Shown here: piece after piece, positions 8,714-16,429 of the stretch
Numbering within the stretch: position 1 is the stretch's first letter
Layout of the letters: every line of letters begins with the position of its first letter
Virus record (IMG/VR): IMGVR_UViG_3300042691_018971
Span: 1 to 29,955 of that record
Strand: one strand, 5' to 3'
DNA: 29,955 nucleotides
Source of the DNA: a virus
Notes under the pieces: model-generated
What the model saw: the letters and a program-made list of their open reading frames with translations, nothing else
The model's database searches: none
Told to the model about the DNA's origin: nothing
Made by a program: the position numbers and the translations under genes

Positions 8714-11112
8714 TGGCTGATGACTGGGCTCCGGTAGGCGCAGCGCCGAAGAAAGAAGCTACAGATGATTGGGCTCCTGTTGGTGTCTCTACCGCCCGAA
8801 AAGCCGTCGCCGTCACGCCGGGTGAAAGGCAATTTGAAGAAGACAAGCGCCTCGTTGAAGAGGCTGCTGGGGTTGTGCCGGGCGGCCTGAAGGCTGCCAC
8901 ATATTCCGGTGTTAATGCGCTTCTTTTGAACGCTCCTTCTCATGTGATTGCCAAGTACACGGCGTTGAAAGAAGGGAAGTCATACGAAGACGCCTTTAAG
9001 GAACAGAAACGATATGAAGAAGCTCTTGAACGTCAGTATCCAAAGTCTTCAATGGCTGGGACGGCGGCTGGTATTGGGGCTGGCCTACTTGTCCCAATGG
9101 GGGCAGTCGGTCAAGCTGGCCGTGCGCTCAAGGCAGGAACGTCTGCAAAACTGGCTGGCACGGCTGCGCCAGAAGTAGTCAAACGAGGCGCTGCATCTGC
9201 TGCTGAAGCACTGCCAATGGCAGGCGTTGCCGGTGGCATGACAGGCGTGTCATCTGCTCTTGAGCGTCCTGTCACAGACATTGATGCTGGCAAAGCTGTC
9301 ACGGATGCTGCAATTGGCGCTGGCATTGGTCAGGCCGCTGGCATGGCATTGCCTGCTCTGTCACGGTATTTTACCAAGTTCCCGGACCCGCTGGATGCGG
9401 CTGGCAATCTGAAGCCTGAAGCTCAAGATGCCGTACGAAAGGCATTTGAGGGAAGAATTTCCCCAGCCGACATGGATACCTTCAAGGATCAGCTTGCTGA
9501 TGTTTTCCGTCGCAAGGGCATTTCGGAGGCGGGTGCGGTTGAAGCCCTCGCCATGAAGGAAGGCGCTCCGACTGTTCGATCCGTTGTAACTGGTCAGCGC
9601 CCAACTGCTGAAGCCTCAGACATCGCTGAGAGAGGCATTCTTGGCACACGCGACGTGTTAGAAGATGCACGCGCCAGAATGACACCATCTGGTGTTACGC
9701 CAACTGCGGGCGCGGAAGCTGTACATACCGCGTTTCTTGCTGATAAGGCAGGCGTGAGGCAGGCGTATGAAACTGTAGAGCAGGCTCGCGGAGCGTTTAA
9801 GGCTCCTGCTTTTGACTACTTCATGCCAGCCATTGAGAAGCAGCTTCTTTCTCAGAAGATGCCAACATCATTTGAGGGAACTGAAAAACTGTTTCCCAAG
9901 TCTGCGGAAGCAATGAAGTTTCTTCAGGAAGGCATTGGCTCTGGCAATCTGCCAAATGCCAATCAACCTTTTAACTTCATGAATGTTGAGCTTGTCAGGA
10001 GAACCCTGAACAAGCTGGCGCGTGAAGCATCTCCAGAGGATGCCCGCAACATTGAAGCCATGAAGGAAGGTCTCTTTAAAGGCATTCAAGGCGCGGTTAA
10101 TGACGGCCTGTTCACTGGGAACGGGAACGCTGTCATTCGCGATCTTCTGAGCGCCCGCCAACTTTCCACTGAGTTCAAAAACAAGTTCTTTGACTCCAAA
10201 GGCGAGGGTGGCAAAGAATTTAGGGCTTTGATGGGCAAAATGGTCGATCAAACGACCCAGAACATCGGGCAAAATCTGCCTCTTGAATCCAGCCTTGCGG
10301 CTCAACGTGTTCTTGACACGAGCCTTCTCAGCAAGAATGGCGGTCTTGCCATGTACAATCGGCTTGAGCGCATTCTTGGCCCTAATTCGACTGAGATGAA
10401 TGCAATTAGAGAGCAAATCATGACCCGCGTTTTTAACACGGGTGGGGATTTGAAAACTCTTCCAAAAAGCATTGACACGTTTTTGAAAGAGAATGGACCG
10501 ATAGCTCAGAGGGTTTTTAACGGGCAGGGTGGCAATCCATCCATATCTGATCTTCGCCGTTTGTCAGAACTGGCAAAACGACTTGAAAAAGCAAAAATGC
10601 CAAACGATCAGAAAGAAGGCATTCTTGTTAAGTCGGCCATGCAGGGCAGCAATCTCTTGGCGGGCTTCTTGGTCGGAAACATTCACGGGATGTTTGCTGG
10701 AACGGCTGCTTATCTTGGCGCGACTGGCCTGAAGGCTGGCGCTGAGAAACTGCTTGGCGCAAGCCGCAGAGGTGCTGAAGAGTTTGGCGCTCCGATGCTG
10801 GAGCGTAAGGCTCCTGAGTTCGCTAGGTTCCTTGACCAGCCGTATGCGCCAGACGCTCCTGTCAGGAATATCCAGCCGCTCCTTGAAGAGGATCAGACGG
10901 TTATGGGCTATCAGGAACCCAGACCTCTTGGCGGGGCTCGTCCCGGCAGGAAGGCGGGCGGCAGGATCGGTCAGAAACTGTCTGATCGTCTTGTGCTTGC
11001 TGCTGACCGTGCCAAGAAGAGCATCAATAATGACACGAAGGCTATTCTCAATGTAGATGATAGCCATGTTGCGAAAGCACTTGAAATCGCCAACCGTAAT
11101 CTTGAGGGCTGA
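8713..11112 (+). CDS. Probable internal virion / DNA-ejection protein
   Basis: A 799-aa protein encoded directly after the lysozyme-containing protein in a TGATG overlap; the ATG at 8713 is preferred over the GTG just before it. The N-terminus carries two copies of DDWAPVG (residues 4-10 and 18-24). Several long Gly/Ala-rich hydrophobic helices follow (SSMAGTAAGIGAGLLVPMG, DAAIGAGIGQAAGMALPAL, and near the C-terminus LLAGFLVGNIHGMFAGTAAY), separated by charged helical stretches. This composition is typical of podovirus ejection proteins that insert into the host envelope to form a DNA conduit. There is no enzymatic motif. Family recognition is by composition and context only. Confidence 0.6.
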   Translation: MADDWAPVGAAPKKEATDDWAPVGVSTARKAVAVTPGERQFEEDKRLVEEAAGVVPGGLKAATYSGVNALLLNAPSHVIAKYTALKEGKSYEDAFKEQKRYEEALERQYPKSSMAGTAAGIGAGLLVPMGAVGQAGRALKAGTSAKLAGTAAPEVVKRGAASAAEALPMAGVAGGMTGVSSALERPVTDIDAGKAVTDAAIGAGIGQAAGMALPALSRYFTKFPDPLDAAGNLKPEAQDAVRKAFEGRISPADMDTFKDQLADVFRRKGISEAGAVEALAMKEGAPTVRSVVTGQRPTAEASDIAERGILGTRDVLEDARARMTPSGVTPTAGAEAVHTAFLADKAGVRQAYETVEQARGAFKAPAFDYFMPAIEKQLLSQKMPTSFEGTEKLFPKSAEAMKFLQEGIGSGNLPNANQPFNFMNVELVRRTLNKLAREASPEDARNIEAMKEGLFKGIQGAVNDGLFTGNGNAVIRDLLSARQLSTEFKNKFFDSKGEGGKEFRALMGKMVDQTTQNIGQNLPLESSLAAQRVLDTSLLSKNGGLAMYNRLERILGPNSTEMNAIREQIMTRVFNTGGDLKTLPKSIDTFLKENGPIAQRVFNGQGGNPSISDLRRLSELAKRLEKAKMPNDQKEGILVKSAMQGSNLLAGFLVGNIHGMFAGTAAYLGATGLKAGAEKLLGASRRGAEEFGAPMLERKAPEFARFLDQPYAPDAPVRNIQPLLEEDQTVMGYQEPRPLGGARPGRKAGGRIGQKLSDRLVLAADRAKKSINNDTKAILNVDDSHVAKALEIANRNLEG

Positions 11113-11114
11113 TC

Positions 11115-12269
11115 ATGGCTTCTTCGTTTACCACCAACAAGATTCTTGAGAAGCCCGGCAACGGTGATTACGTCGATACATGGAACGTCCCGGTCAACGG
11201 CGATCTGGATATTATTGATCAGGCGTTCGGTGGCGTTACGGCGCTCAACGCGACTGGCGGCTCTGCCACGTTGACGGATGCTCAATATCGCTCCCTGATT
11301 CTTTCTATTACCGGCGCTATCAGCGCTAATGTCACCTATACCATCCCGTCTGGTAAAGGTGGTCAGTGGATTGTTCGTAATTCCACGACAGACGCGTCCG
11401 GTGGCCCGTGGACCATTACCATTGCCTCTGGTGGCGGCGGTACTAGTGCTGTAATCGCCAGAAATGCTCCAATTGGAATTTACTCTGATGGTACAAACAT
11501 TAGAGTTTTTTCTAATTTGGGCACGGTGACTAGCGTTGATGTTTCCGGTGGTACAACCGGACTGACTACTAGTGGCGGTCCCGTAACTTCATCTGGAACA
11601 ATCACTCTTGCTGGAACACTTGCGGCTGCCAACGGCGGCACAGGTTTAACATCTCCGGGCTCTAATGGGAATGTTTTGACAAGCAATGGAACAGCTTGGG
11701 TCAGCAGCCCACCGGTATCGGGCGGCGCTTTAATTCGTGCGCCACAAATTCTTACATCTGGGACAAGCTATACAACCCCTGCCAGCTGCACCAAAATCTA
11801 TGTTGAAATTGTCGGCGGTGGGGCTGGTGGCGGTTCTGCCGCTAACGGTGCTGGCGGCGGCGCGGGTGCATACTGTGCGAAATACTTCACAGTTACAGCC
11901 TCAACTGCGTATACGTACGCAATTGGTCAGGGCGGCGCATCTGATAACGCAGGGACATCTACTACTTTTACTGTAGGTGGCACGACTATTACTGCTGGAG
12001 GCGGCAGTCAGGGGGCAAATGGCCTAAATGCGTCTGGCGGCGCTGGTGGCACAGCTACTAACGGTGACATAAATGTCGGCGGCGGTGGCGGTCAAAGTTC
12101 AATGCAGTATTCAACTAGCTACTTCGGTGGCGTTGGCGGCGCTTCGTTCTTTGGCGGTGGTGGCAAATCTCCGGGCGGCCCTGCGCTTGCTTATGGCGCT
12201 GGCGGTGCGGGTCAAGGTAGCTCCGGAACTGGCGCTAACGGTGTTATTCGGATTTGGGAATACACTTAA
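11115..12269 (+). CDS. Glycine-rich tail fibre / receptor-binding protein
   Basis: A 384-aa probable adhesin. The N-terminus (SSFTTNKILEKPGNGDYVDTWN...GDLDIIDQAFGG) is a common virion-attachment start in phages of this type. The middle contains the widespread fibre repeat TVTSVDVSGGTTGLTTSGGP and LAAANGGTGLTSPGSNGNVL. From about residue 225 onward a poly-glycine domain (GGGAGGGSAANGAGGGAG, INVGGGGGQSS, FFGGGGKSPGG) ends in VIRIWEY, as in glycine-rich adhesin tips built of polyglycine-II helices whose loops contact the receptor. Such tips evolve fast. The 3' end overlaps the converging glycosyltransferase gene by 26 bp. Confidence 0.82.
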   Translation: MASSFTTNKILEKPGNGDYVDTWNVPVNGDLDIIDQAFGGVTALNATGGSATLTDAQYRSLILSITGAISANVTYTIPSGKGGQWIVRNSTTDASGGPWTITIASGGGGTSAVIARNAPIGIYSDGTNIRVFSNLGTVTSVDVSGGTTGLTTSGGPVTSSGTITLAGTLAAANGGTGLTSPGSNGNVLTSNGTAWVSSPPVSGGALIRAPQILTSGTSYTTPASCTKIYVEIVGGGAGGGSAANGAGGGAGAYCAKYFTVTASTAYTYAIGQGGASDNAGTSTTFTVGGTTITAGGGSQGANGLNASGGAGGTATNGDINVGGGGGQSSMQYSTSYFGGVGGASFFGGGGKSPGGPALAYGAGGAGQGSSGTGANGVIRIWEYT

Positions 12270-12990
12270 AAAGTTCGCTGAACAGGCAGTCGTTCTTTTC
12301 AGTCCATTCTGGCGTGATGTCTTTAATGATGTCACGCCAAAACGTCTCAAAGACATGGATGGCATCTGAACCCTTAACTTTTTCTTTTGCCTTTTCCTTT
12401 AGGGATGGGTCAAACATCCAGTTTCTTGACAGATCCAAAGGGCAGCACATTTGATTGCTCCATAATACAAAATTGCTTTTGAGAAACGGGTTCAAAGATA
12501 ACTCATACGGCAAAACCACCCCACCATAGGCCCACGTTGGATTGCTCATAGCTTCAGGCATATGGTCCAGCCACACTTTGATAAAAGAATTGTTTGGCGG
12601 CGCAGCCATCATCGCGTTTGAGACTGAATTTTCGGCTTCTGTTTCAAAAGAAAAGTTGAGGCAGTCGTCACACAGTGTCTCAAATTTCTTAAGAGATATG
12701 ATGTCGGTATCCATATAAATGCCACCCCAATCCAGAAGGATCTGGAGCCGCATCACATCGGACACATATTGCGGCCATTCAATATTGACACCACCAACCT
12801 GTGTCGGAAGGGCGCATTTCCTGACAGTGACACCCAGCAAGGGCACTCTTGTAGGCGAGTTGGTCCAAACAATGATCTCATGATCTGGATAGTGTTTGAC
12901 TGCTGATCTGACAGCCAGCGTATTGACCAAAGACCACTCGCGCGTTCTTTCGGTGTAAGGGTAAATGAAGTGTATGACTTTAGGTATCAT
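12244..12990 (-). CDS. Glycosyltransferase with DXD motif (OCH1 / Gly_transf_sug type)
   Basis: A 248-aa sugar transferase, GT-A fold. The N-terminal strand is IPKVIHFIYPY (family: IPKIIHQIW). SDVMRLQILLDWGGIYMDTDII (about residues 77-98) is the diagnostic block: Asp and Arg for nucleotide-sugar binding, the GGIYxDxD segment, and the DTD metal site at 94-96. It likely transfers a sugar from a nucleotide donor onto a host surface glycan, phage DNA or a virion protein; the sequence does not say which. It is the last gene of the long leftward operon, coupled by an ATGA overlap to a 36-aa membrane protein. Its 3' end runs into the tail-fibre gene. The C-terminus repeats host-like motifs of the family (AIHVFETFWRD). 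Confidence 0.82.
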   Translation of the reverse strand: MIPKVIHFIYPYTERTREWSLVNTLAVRSAVKHYPDHEIIVWTNSPTRVPLLGVTVRKCALPTQVGGVNIEWPQYVSDVMRLQILLDWGGIYMDTDIISLKKFETLCDDCLNFSFETEAENSVSNAMMAAPPNNSFIKVWLDHMPEAMSNPTWAYGGVVLPYELSLNPFLKSNFVLWSNQMCCPLDLSRNWMFDPSLKEKAKEKVKGSDAIHVFETFWRDIIKDITPEWTEKNDCLFSELFKCIPKSE

Positions 12991-13097
12991 TTTTTACCCC
13001 TTATAAAGAAGAACAGGAATAGCGCACAATAAGAGATGGCCCAGCCAGTGGCGGCCCCAAGAATGACATTGATGACTTCTTGCAGTCCGTTGTTCAT
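12987..13097 (-). CDS. 36-aa single-pass membrane protein
   Basis: A short gene: a 36-aa product with a polar N-terminus (MNNGLQEVIN), one hydrophobic segment of about 21 residues (VILGAATGWAISYCALFLFFF) and a basic tail (IRGKK), which predicts a single inner-membrane helix with the C-terminus in the cytoplasm. It is joined by ATGA overlaps on both sides, to the upstream 88-aa gene and to the downstream glycosyltransferase, which is strong evidence that it is translated. A membrane anchor for the transferase, or a holin-like protein, are both possible; size alone cannot decide. Confidence 0.65.
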   Translation of the reverse strand: MNNGLQEVINVILGAATGWAISYCALFLFFFIRGKK

Positions 13098-13360
13098 TTC
13101 TGAGTCATGATTTGTGAAAGCGGCATGAGCTTAGAGAAGGAGATGTACTTTTCTCCTGTCTCAGCATCTTCACGACAGACCATGTGAGCATACTCGGAGT
13201 GGCCCTTGTAAGGGGTGTAGATCCGGTCTCCGTCCGGGCTTTCGTAGCAATAGCAATGCTCAAAGACACCGGGCTCAGTTTCCATCTCCTGATCCCAGTC
13301 TCTCATGCGCTGCATCCCATATGTCCAATGCCAGCCCATTGAGACGATCCTATCCTTCAT
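13094..13360 (-). CDS. Hypothetical protein, 88 aa
   Basis: Unrecognised protein. The start is set at the ATG at 13360 because a GGGAGGGG ribosome site lies just upstream and the gene before it ends within 11 bases. The product is acidic and rich in Met, Tyr and Trp (MGWHWTYGMQRMRDWDQEM), with three Cys (HCYCYES..., HMVCRED) and no membrane segment. The second half (GDRIYTPYKGHSEYAHMVC) looks like a small beta-sheet domain. It sits in the leftward early operon between two other short unknown genes. Confidence 0.6.
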   Translation of the reverse strand: MKDRIVSMGWHWTYGMQRMRDWDQEMETEPGVFEHCYCYESPDGDRIYTPYKGHSEYAHMVCREDAETGEKYISFSKLMPLSQIMTQK

Positions 13361-13556
13361 TGTCGCCCCTCCCGAACGTGATGTTTTTATCAGCCCTGAT
13401 GTCCTGATTCCGCCATGTCCAGCATTCTCTATTGTCCTGAAACACGACCCAAAGCAGATCGTGTTCCGCGCCATAGTCTATTAGGATTTGAGCAAGACCC
13501 TTCCCTGCCGGTGTCATGACAGGAATGGGTGGGTTTAGTTGTAGCATCTGTGTCAT
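13350..13556 (-). CDS. Conserved phage hypothetical protein, 68 aa
   Basis: A small soluble protein with a pattern I recall from many phages of Proteobacteria: LNPPIPV.TPAGKGLAQILIDYG.EHDLLWVVFQDN.ECWTW.N.DIRA.KNITFGR. The biochemical role is unknown to me. It starts in an ATGA overlap with the upstream gene and ends 11 bases inside the next one. The tryptophan and aromatic residues suggest a compact beta fold. Conservation across phages supports it as a real early gene. Confidence 0.7.
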   Translation of the reverse strand: MTQMLQLNPPIPVMTPAGKGLAQILIDYGAEHDLLWVVFQDNRECWTWRNQDIRADKNITFGRGDNEG

Positions 13557-14044
13557 TGCCTGATCCTCATAGGCTTGAGGGCTTTTTCAGGTACAAACCA
13601 AGATTCTTGAGAGCCGCCGTGATTGGCACGGTATTGGGGAAGCATGACATCTTTGCCGCGAACCCAACCTCTGACACAAAACTTTGGGCCATATCCCGTG
13701 ACAAGAACATAGATGTGTTCAGGGTTGTCATCGTCGCGAATGATCAAATCCCAATCGTGCATAGTGCGAAGCCTGACTTGAACATCTTTTCCAAGATCAG
13801 CCTCCTTGAAGTTATTAACGGTTGGGAAGAAGTAAGTGTTTCTTACTTTTGACACGACAAGCTCCCCAAGCGCACCCTCTATGTGAGCGGCGATGGGGCT
13901 CTTCGCGATCTTGAAAAAACGTTCTCCCAGCGCACGATTGGCTGTCTCAGCCTCGTGATGCCTGATGATTCCGATATTCCCGCAATGAAGCATTTCGGAC
14001 AGGGTGAGCGTTACCCACACCCTGCCACCTTCTTGCTCCATCAT
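13553..14044 (-). CDS. Conserved phage hypothetical protein, possible nuclease-like fold
   Basis: A 163-aa protein with the pattern HIEGALGELVVSK...D.GKDVQVR....HDWDLIIRDDD....YVLVTGYGP.F.VRGW.RG (about residues 53-130) that I recall from phage genomes without assigned function. A helix with Glu (GALGE), then Asp and a strand with QVR, is the arrangement seen in PD-(D/E)XK nucleases, though the usual Lys is replaced by Arg. That reading is speculative. The start is in an ATGA overlap with the gcrA-like gene, so the two are probably translated together. Confidence 0.65.
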   Translation of the reverse strand: MMEQEGGRVWVTLTLSEMLHCGNIGIIRHHEAETANRALGERFFKIAKSPIAAHIEGALGELVVSKVRNTYFFPTVNNFKEADLGKDVQVRLRTMHDWDLIIRDDDNPEHIYVLVTGYGPKFCVRGWVRGKDVMLPQYRANHGGSQESWFVPEKALKPMRIRQ

Positions 14045-14550
14045 GATTTGTACCTCTGTCGGCTAGTTGGCTCAACGTAGCAGAGCTTATGATGCTCTTC
14101 GCAATACACGCGCTTGTAAACATCCTTGCCACAGAACATGTGGACAGGAGAGGTTTCATCGCTGACGGCGTATTTGCACATGCCCATATCAAGCTCCATG
14201 AGCGTGACAGGTTCACCGTTATGAATGCGGGTGGGCTTGATAAAGACAGGTTCCTGCCTGTCCCTGTTCTTTATCTTGAAGACAAAAGGAACGCGGCCCG
14301 GTCTGTTTTCAATTGTTGGCTTTAGCCTCTTCTCAACAGGCTTGTAGTCCACAGCCTTTTTTTGGGTCTCAACTCTTTTGGTCTGTACTTTGTAGTCAAC
14401 AAACCCTTGCTTGCGCAGCCTGTTCAGCTTGCCAAGAACGGCGTTTCTCGTTTTGCCAATTTGCTCGCCTATCTGGCTGCCAGTGAATCCCTTTTCCCAC
14501 AGGTCAAGGATCATCTTCTCTTGTTCATTTAGATTGGTAGTGTCGGTCAT
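14041..14550 (-). CDS. gcrA: GcrA-family cell-cycle transcription regulator
   Basis: A 169-aa homologue of GcrA, which in Alphaproteobacteria binds sigma70-RNA polymerase and activates genes with CcrM-methylated GANTC sites. The N-terminal helix-turn-helix shows the family signature (LWEKGFTGSQIGEQIGKTRNAVLGKLNRLRKQGF, about residues 16-49). A basic linker follows, and the C-terminal domain keeps the CKYAVSD...MFCGK...YCEEHHKLCYV pattern (family: CrWPiGdp...FCG...YCehH). The ATG at 14550 is preferred over 14559 because AGGA lies 8 bases upstream. A phage copy could redirect host RNA polymerase or mimic the host cell-cycle state. Strong evidence for an alphaproteobacterial host. Confidence 0.9.
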   Translation of the reverse strand: MTDTTNLNEQEKMILDLWEKGFTGSQIGEQIGKTRNAVLGKLNRLRKQGFVDYKVQTKRVETQKKAVDYKPVEKRLKPTIENRPGRVPFVFKIKNRDRQEPVFIKPTRIHNGEPVTLMELDMGMCKYAVSDETSPVHMFCGKDVYKRVYCEEHHKLCYVEPTSRQRYKS

Positions 14551-14596
14551 AATAGTCATCCTAGAGTGGTGGGCGGCACATGGCCGCCCTTTTCAG

Positions 14597-14992
14597 TCAC
14601 GGATTTGGAACTGGCTTAAACTTTTCGGCCAGTTCTTTGATTTCTTCAACAACGTCCTTTGGCATCTCTCCAATTCCCATATCGGGAATCTTTGTCTTTG
14701 CCACCTTTACAGGAACGGGGACAGGATTTTTAGCTTGTGCAAATTGAGCCATGAACGAGATATAATTGATGGTGTCGATGTAGTTGTCGGCAACCTTCTG
14801 ATCAAACCTCATCCGTGCCAGCTTTAGGCAAACCATGAACGCATTTGCCTCAAACGGGGTCAGGCTTTGCCCCGTCAGCAAATTGTACATGGCGCAAGCT
14901 CGTTCAAAAAGAACTTCTTCTGACCCGTAAAGGTCCGCGCGGTCCGTCAGTGTTGAAACGGCTGACTGTAGAACTTCCTTGTGATTCATCAT
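14597..14992 (-). CDS. DUF6378-like phage protein
   Basis: A 131-aa protein matching the DUF6378 pattern: VLQSAVSTLTDRADLYGSEEVLFERACAMYNLLTG..LTPFEANAFMVCLKLARMRFD...DNYIDTINY. This helical family is common in phages; function unknown. The C-terminal 45 residues are a Pro/Val/Lys-rich tail (NPVPVPVKVAKTK...) and a charged helix. The start is set at 14992 because AGAGGAG lies 7 bases before it (14989 and 14998 are alternatives). It overlaps the 3' end of the upstream gene by about 90 bases. Confidence 0.7.
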   Translation of the reverse strand: MMNHKEVLQSAVSTLTDRADLYGSEEVLFERACAMYNLLTGQSLTPFEANAFMVCLKLARMRFDQKVADNYIDTINYISFMAQFAQAKNPVPVPVKVAKTKIPDMGIGEMPKDVVEEIKELAEKFKPVPNP

Positions 14993-15251
14993 TTCCATGC
15001 TCCTCTGCCATGTCAAAGTATTCTTGGATTTTGCCGATATGGTGTGTGTTGATTATGATGTCGCCCCTATCTTCCCAATAGGGTTCGCCGTTCAAGGATC
15101 TACGGCGATACCACTGACGAAAGATGATAAACTCTTCATCGTTTATGGCATCGCATAGATGCAGGACTGACTCGGAGGGATGCTCAAGAGTCAGTTGATG
15201 CACGAGCGATCCGCTTGCGCTTGGCATATTAAGCGTTACGAGAAACCTCAA
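14904..15251 (-). CDS. Conserved phage hypothetical protein, TTG start
   Basis: A 115-aa protein; the natural start appears to be TTG at 15251, overlapping the HNH gene's TGA stop (TTGA) with AGGAG 6 bases upstream. The pattern (M/L)RFLVTLNMPSASGSLVHQLTLEHPSESV...EFIIFRQWYRRR.....YWEDRGDIIINTHHIGKIQEYF resembles short early proteins of other phages. It looks like a small alpha/beta domain of unknown role. The last 30 residues, encoded where the DUF6378 gene overlaps, are polar and probably disordered. Confidence 0.6.
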   Translation of the reverse strand: MRFLVTLNMPSASGSLVHQLTLEHPSESVLHLCDAINDEEFIIFRQWYRRRSLNGEPYWEDRGDIIINTHHIGKIQEYFDMAEEHGNDESQGSSTVSRFNTDGPRGPLRVRRSSF

Positions 15252-15595
15252 GGCTCTCTCCTGACTACGGTTCCGTCCATCTTCCTTTTCCACTTTGAGC
15301 GTTTACCGCCGGGCAGAGGGCTTTTGGACTGTTTGGCTCCGATATGGCGCTGGTGAATGCGTTTTACTTTTGCAATCAACGGCGCGTCTACCGTAGCAGT
15401 ATGTTTACGATGGCAAGTGCGATGAGCGACAAGCCAATTACTGGCATCGTCAGCGCCTCCTGCTTCAAGCGGTATTTCATGCGATACATCCCAATCTTGG
15501 CCCGGCACTACCTTCATTTGACACATGTGGCAGACGCCACCGTGCCGCATGAAGATGTCAGCCCGCATTTTAGCGGTAATACGGACGCGCTTCAT
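15248..15595 (-). CDS. HNH endonuclease
   Basis: A 115-aa free-standing HNH nuclease. A Cys pair (C22-x2-C25) and a CHRKH element (C61, H62, H65) make the structural zinc site. The HNH core is DVSHEIPLEAGGADDASNWLVAHRTCHRKH (about residues 36-65), with the SHE histidine at 39 as probable general base, Asn at 53 and His at 62. It would nick or cut double-stranded DNA. Small HNH proteins in phages serve in packaging or as selfish nucleases; being inside the recombination operon rather than beside terminase favours a DNA-processing or homing role. The C-terminus is Lys/Arg-rich. It starts in an ATGA overlap with the gene before. Confidence 0.85.
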   Translation of the reverse strand: MKRVRITAKMRADIFMRHGGVCHMCQMKVVPGQDWDVSHEIPLEAGGADDASNWLVAHRTCHRKHTATVDAPLIAKVKRIHQRHIGAKQSKSPLPGGKRSKWKRKMDGTVVRREP

Positions 15596-15861
15596 TGTAC
15601 AGAATCATTCCAATTGCACATGCGAGCAGCGTCACAGGCCTTTATTGATTCCGCCATTGATATAGAAATGCCAGCGACAGTTTCCAGAGCAGAAGACTTG
15701 CTTGGCCCCGTTCTGACTATGACCTCAATCATAGCTGACATAAGAGCCATGATAATTTTGGTGGTGTCTTCCATTTCTACTTCATTCAAAATGCGGTCTT
15801 TAATTTCAATGACCTCATTTGGCATAAGTTCAAATACGTCAGCATCTTCGTTGTTAGTCAT
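15592..15861 (-). CDS. Hypothetical acidic helical protein, 89 aa
   Basis: An unrecognised small protein, acidic at the N-terminus (TNNEDADVFELMPNEVIEIKDR) and with a hydrophobic amphipathic helix in the middle (TTKIIMALMSAMIEVIVRTG), too polar overall for a confident membrane span. ATGA overlaps at both ends tie it into the leftward operon between a coiled-coil protein and the HNH nuclease. No catalytic motif. Confidence 0.6.
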   Translation of the reverse strand: MTNNEDADVFELMPNEVIEIKDRILNEVEMEDTTKIIMALMSAMIEVIVRTGPSKSSALETVAGISISMAESIKACDAARMCNWNDSVQ

Positions 15862-16175
15862 AGTTTCATCTCCGCTCTTTTAGTAGCTTCGCTTGATTGC
15901 CATTCACTGAATTTCATACGGATATATTCAAGTTTGACCTTGAGAAGCGCAGCCTTTTCCCGCGCCTCTACCATTTTAGTTACGAACTCACGCCACTCGT
16001 CAGAGGCTTTGACATTCATCTCAGCCCGGCTAACCGGCATGTCGCCCTGATCAGCCATCATTCTGGCAAGGACGGCAGACTTTGTTTCTTCCAAGAGTGA
16101 GGCGGCGGCATCGGCGTCAACCCAGCTTTTGGCAACAACTCGGTATTGTTCAGAGATAGGTAGATCGCCGTTCAT
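15858..16175 (-). CDS. Coiled-coil early phage protein, 105 aa
   Basis: A mainly helical, highly charged protein with heptad-like spacing (WREFVTKMVEAREKAALLKVKLEYIRMKFSEWQSSEATKRAEM), probably a coiled-coil dimer. I recall similar short helical proteins beside ERF and exonuclease genes in phages but know no function. A good GAGGTGAG ribosome site precedes the start. It directly follows the SSB-like gene and may belong to the recombination set. Confidence 0.65.
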   Translation of the reverse strand: MNGDLPISEQYRVVAKSWVDADAAASLLEETKSAVLARMMADQGDMPVSRAEMNVKASDEWREFVTKMVEAREKAALLKVKLEYIRMKFSEWQSSEATKRAEMKL

Positions 16176-16183
16176 AGCTCACC

Positions 16184-16429
16184 TCAAAAAGGGATTTCGT
16201 CGTCTGTGATCTTTGATATGGGGCGCGTGTCAGCTTCTTGCTTTGGCTGCTTCTCTTTGAAGCCCAAGCTGATCCACTTGTCGCCATTCTTATCGACTTT
16301 GACCCAAGCGTTGACCCAGACTTCTTTGCCGAAGATCATGGCTGACCCTGTAAGCTGGGGGCTTGTGTCACGGTCGCGGCGGTTGTTCTTGAAAACAGAC
16401 CCGCTCATGTCACGAATTTCGTATGCCAT
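16184..16429 (-). CDS. SSB-like small protein with acidic DDEIPF tail
   Basis: An 81-aa protein. The body (GSVFKNNRRDRDTSPQLTGSAMI..KEVWVNAWVKVDKNGDKWISLGFK) follows a pattern widespread in phages: a short beta barrel-like sequence with aromatic residues. The last residues are TDDEIPF, which copy the acidic C-terminal tip of single-strand binding proteins (DDDIPF) that docks repair enzymes. I infer a minimal single-strand DNA-binding or SSB-mimic role next to the exonuclease and annealase genes. It starts in a TAATG overlap with the exonuclease gene. It is far shorter than bacterial SSB, so the fold is unproven. Confidence 0.65.
   Translation of the reverse strand: MAYEIRDMSGSVFKNNRRDRDTSPQLTGSAMIFGKEVWVNAWVKVDKNGDKWISLGFKEKQPKQEADTRPISKITDDEIPF

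Noticed and set aside
12310-12339. Inverted repeat TGGCGTGA...TCACGCCA as an operator or terminator
   Set aside because: It is inside the glycosyltransferase coding sequence, has a 14-base loop and no T-run; probably chance.
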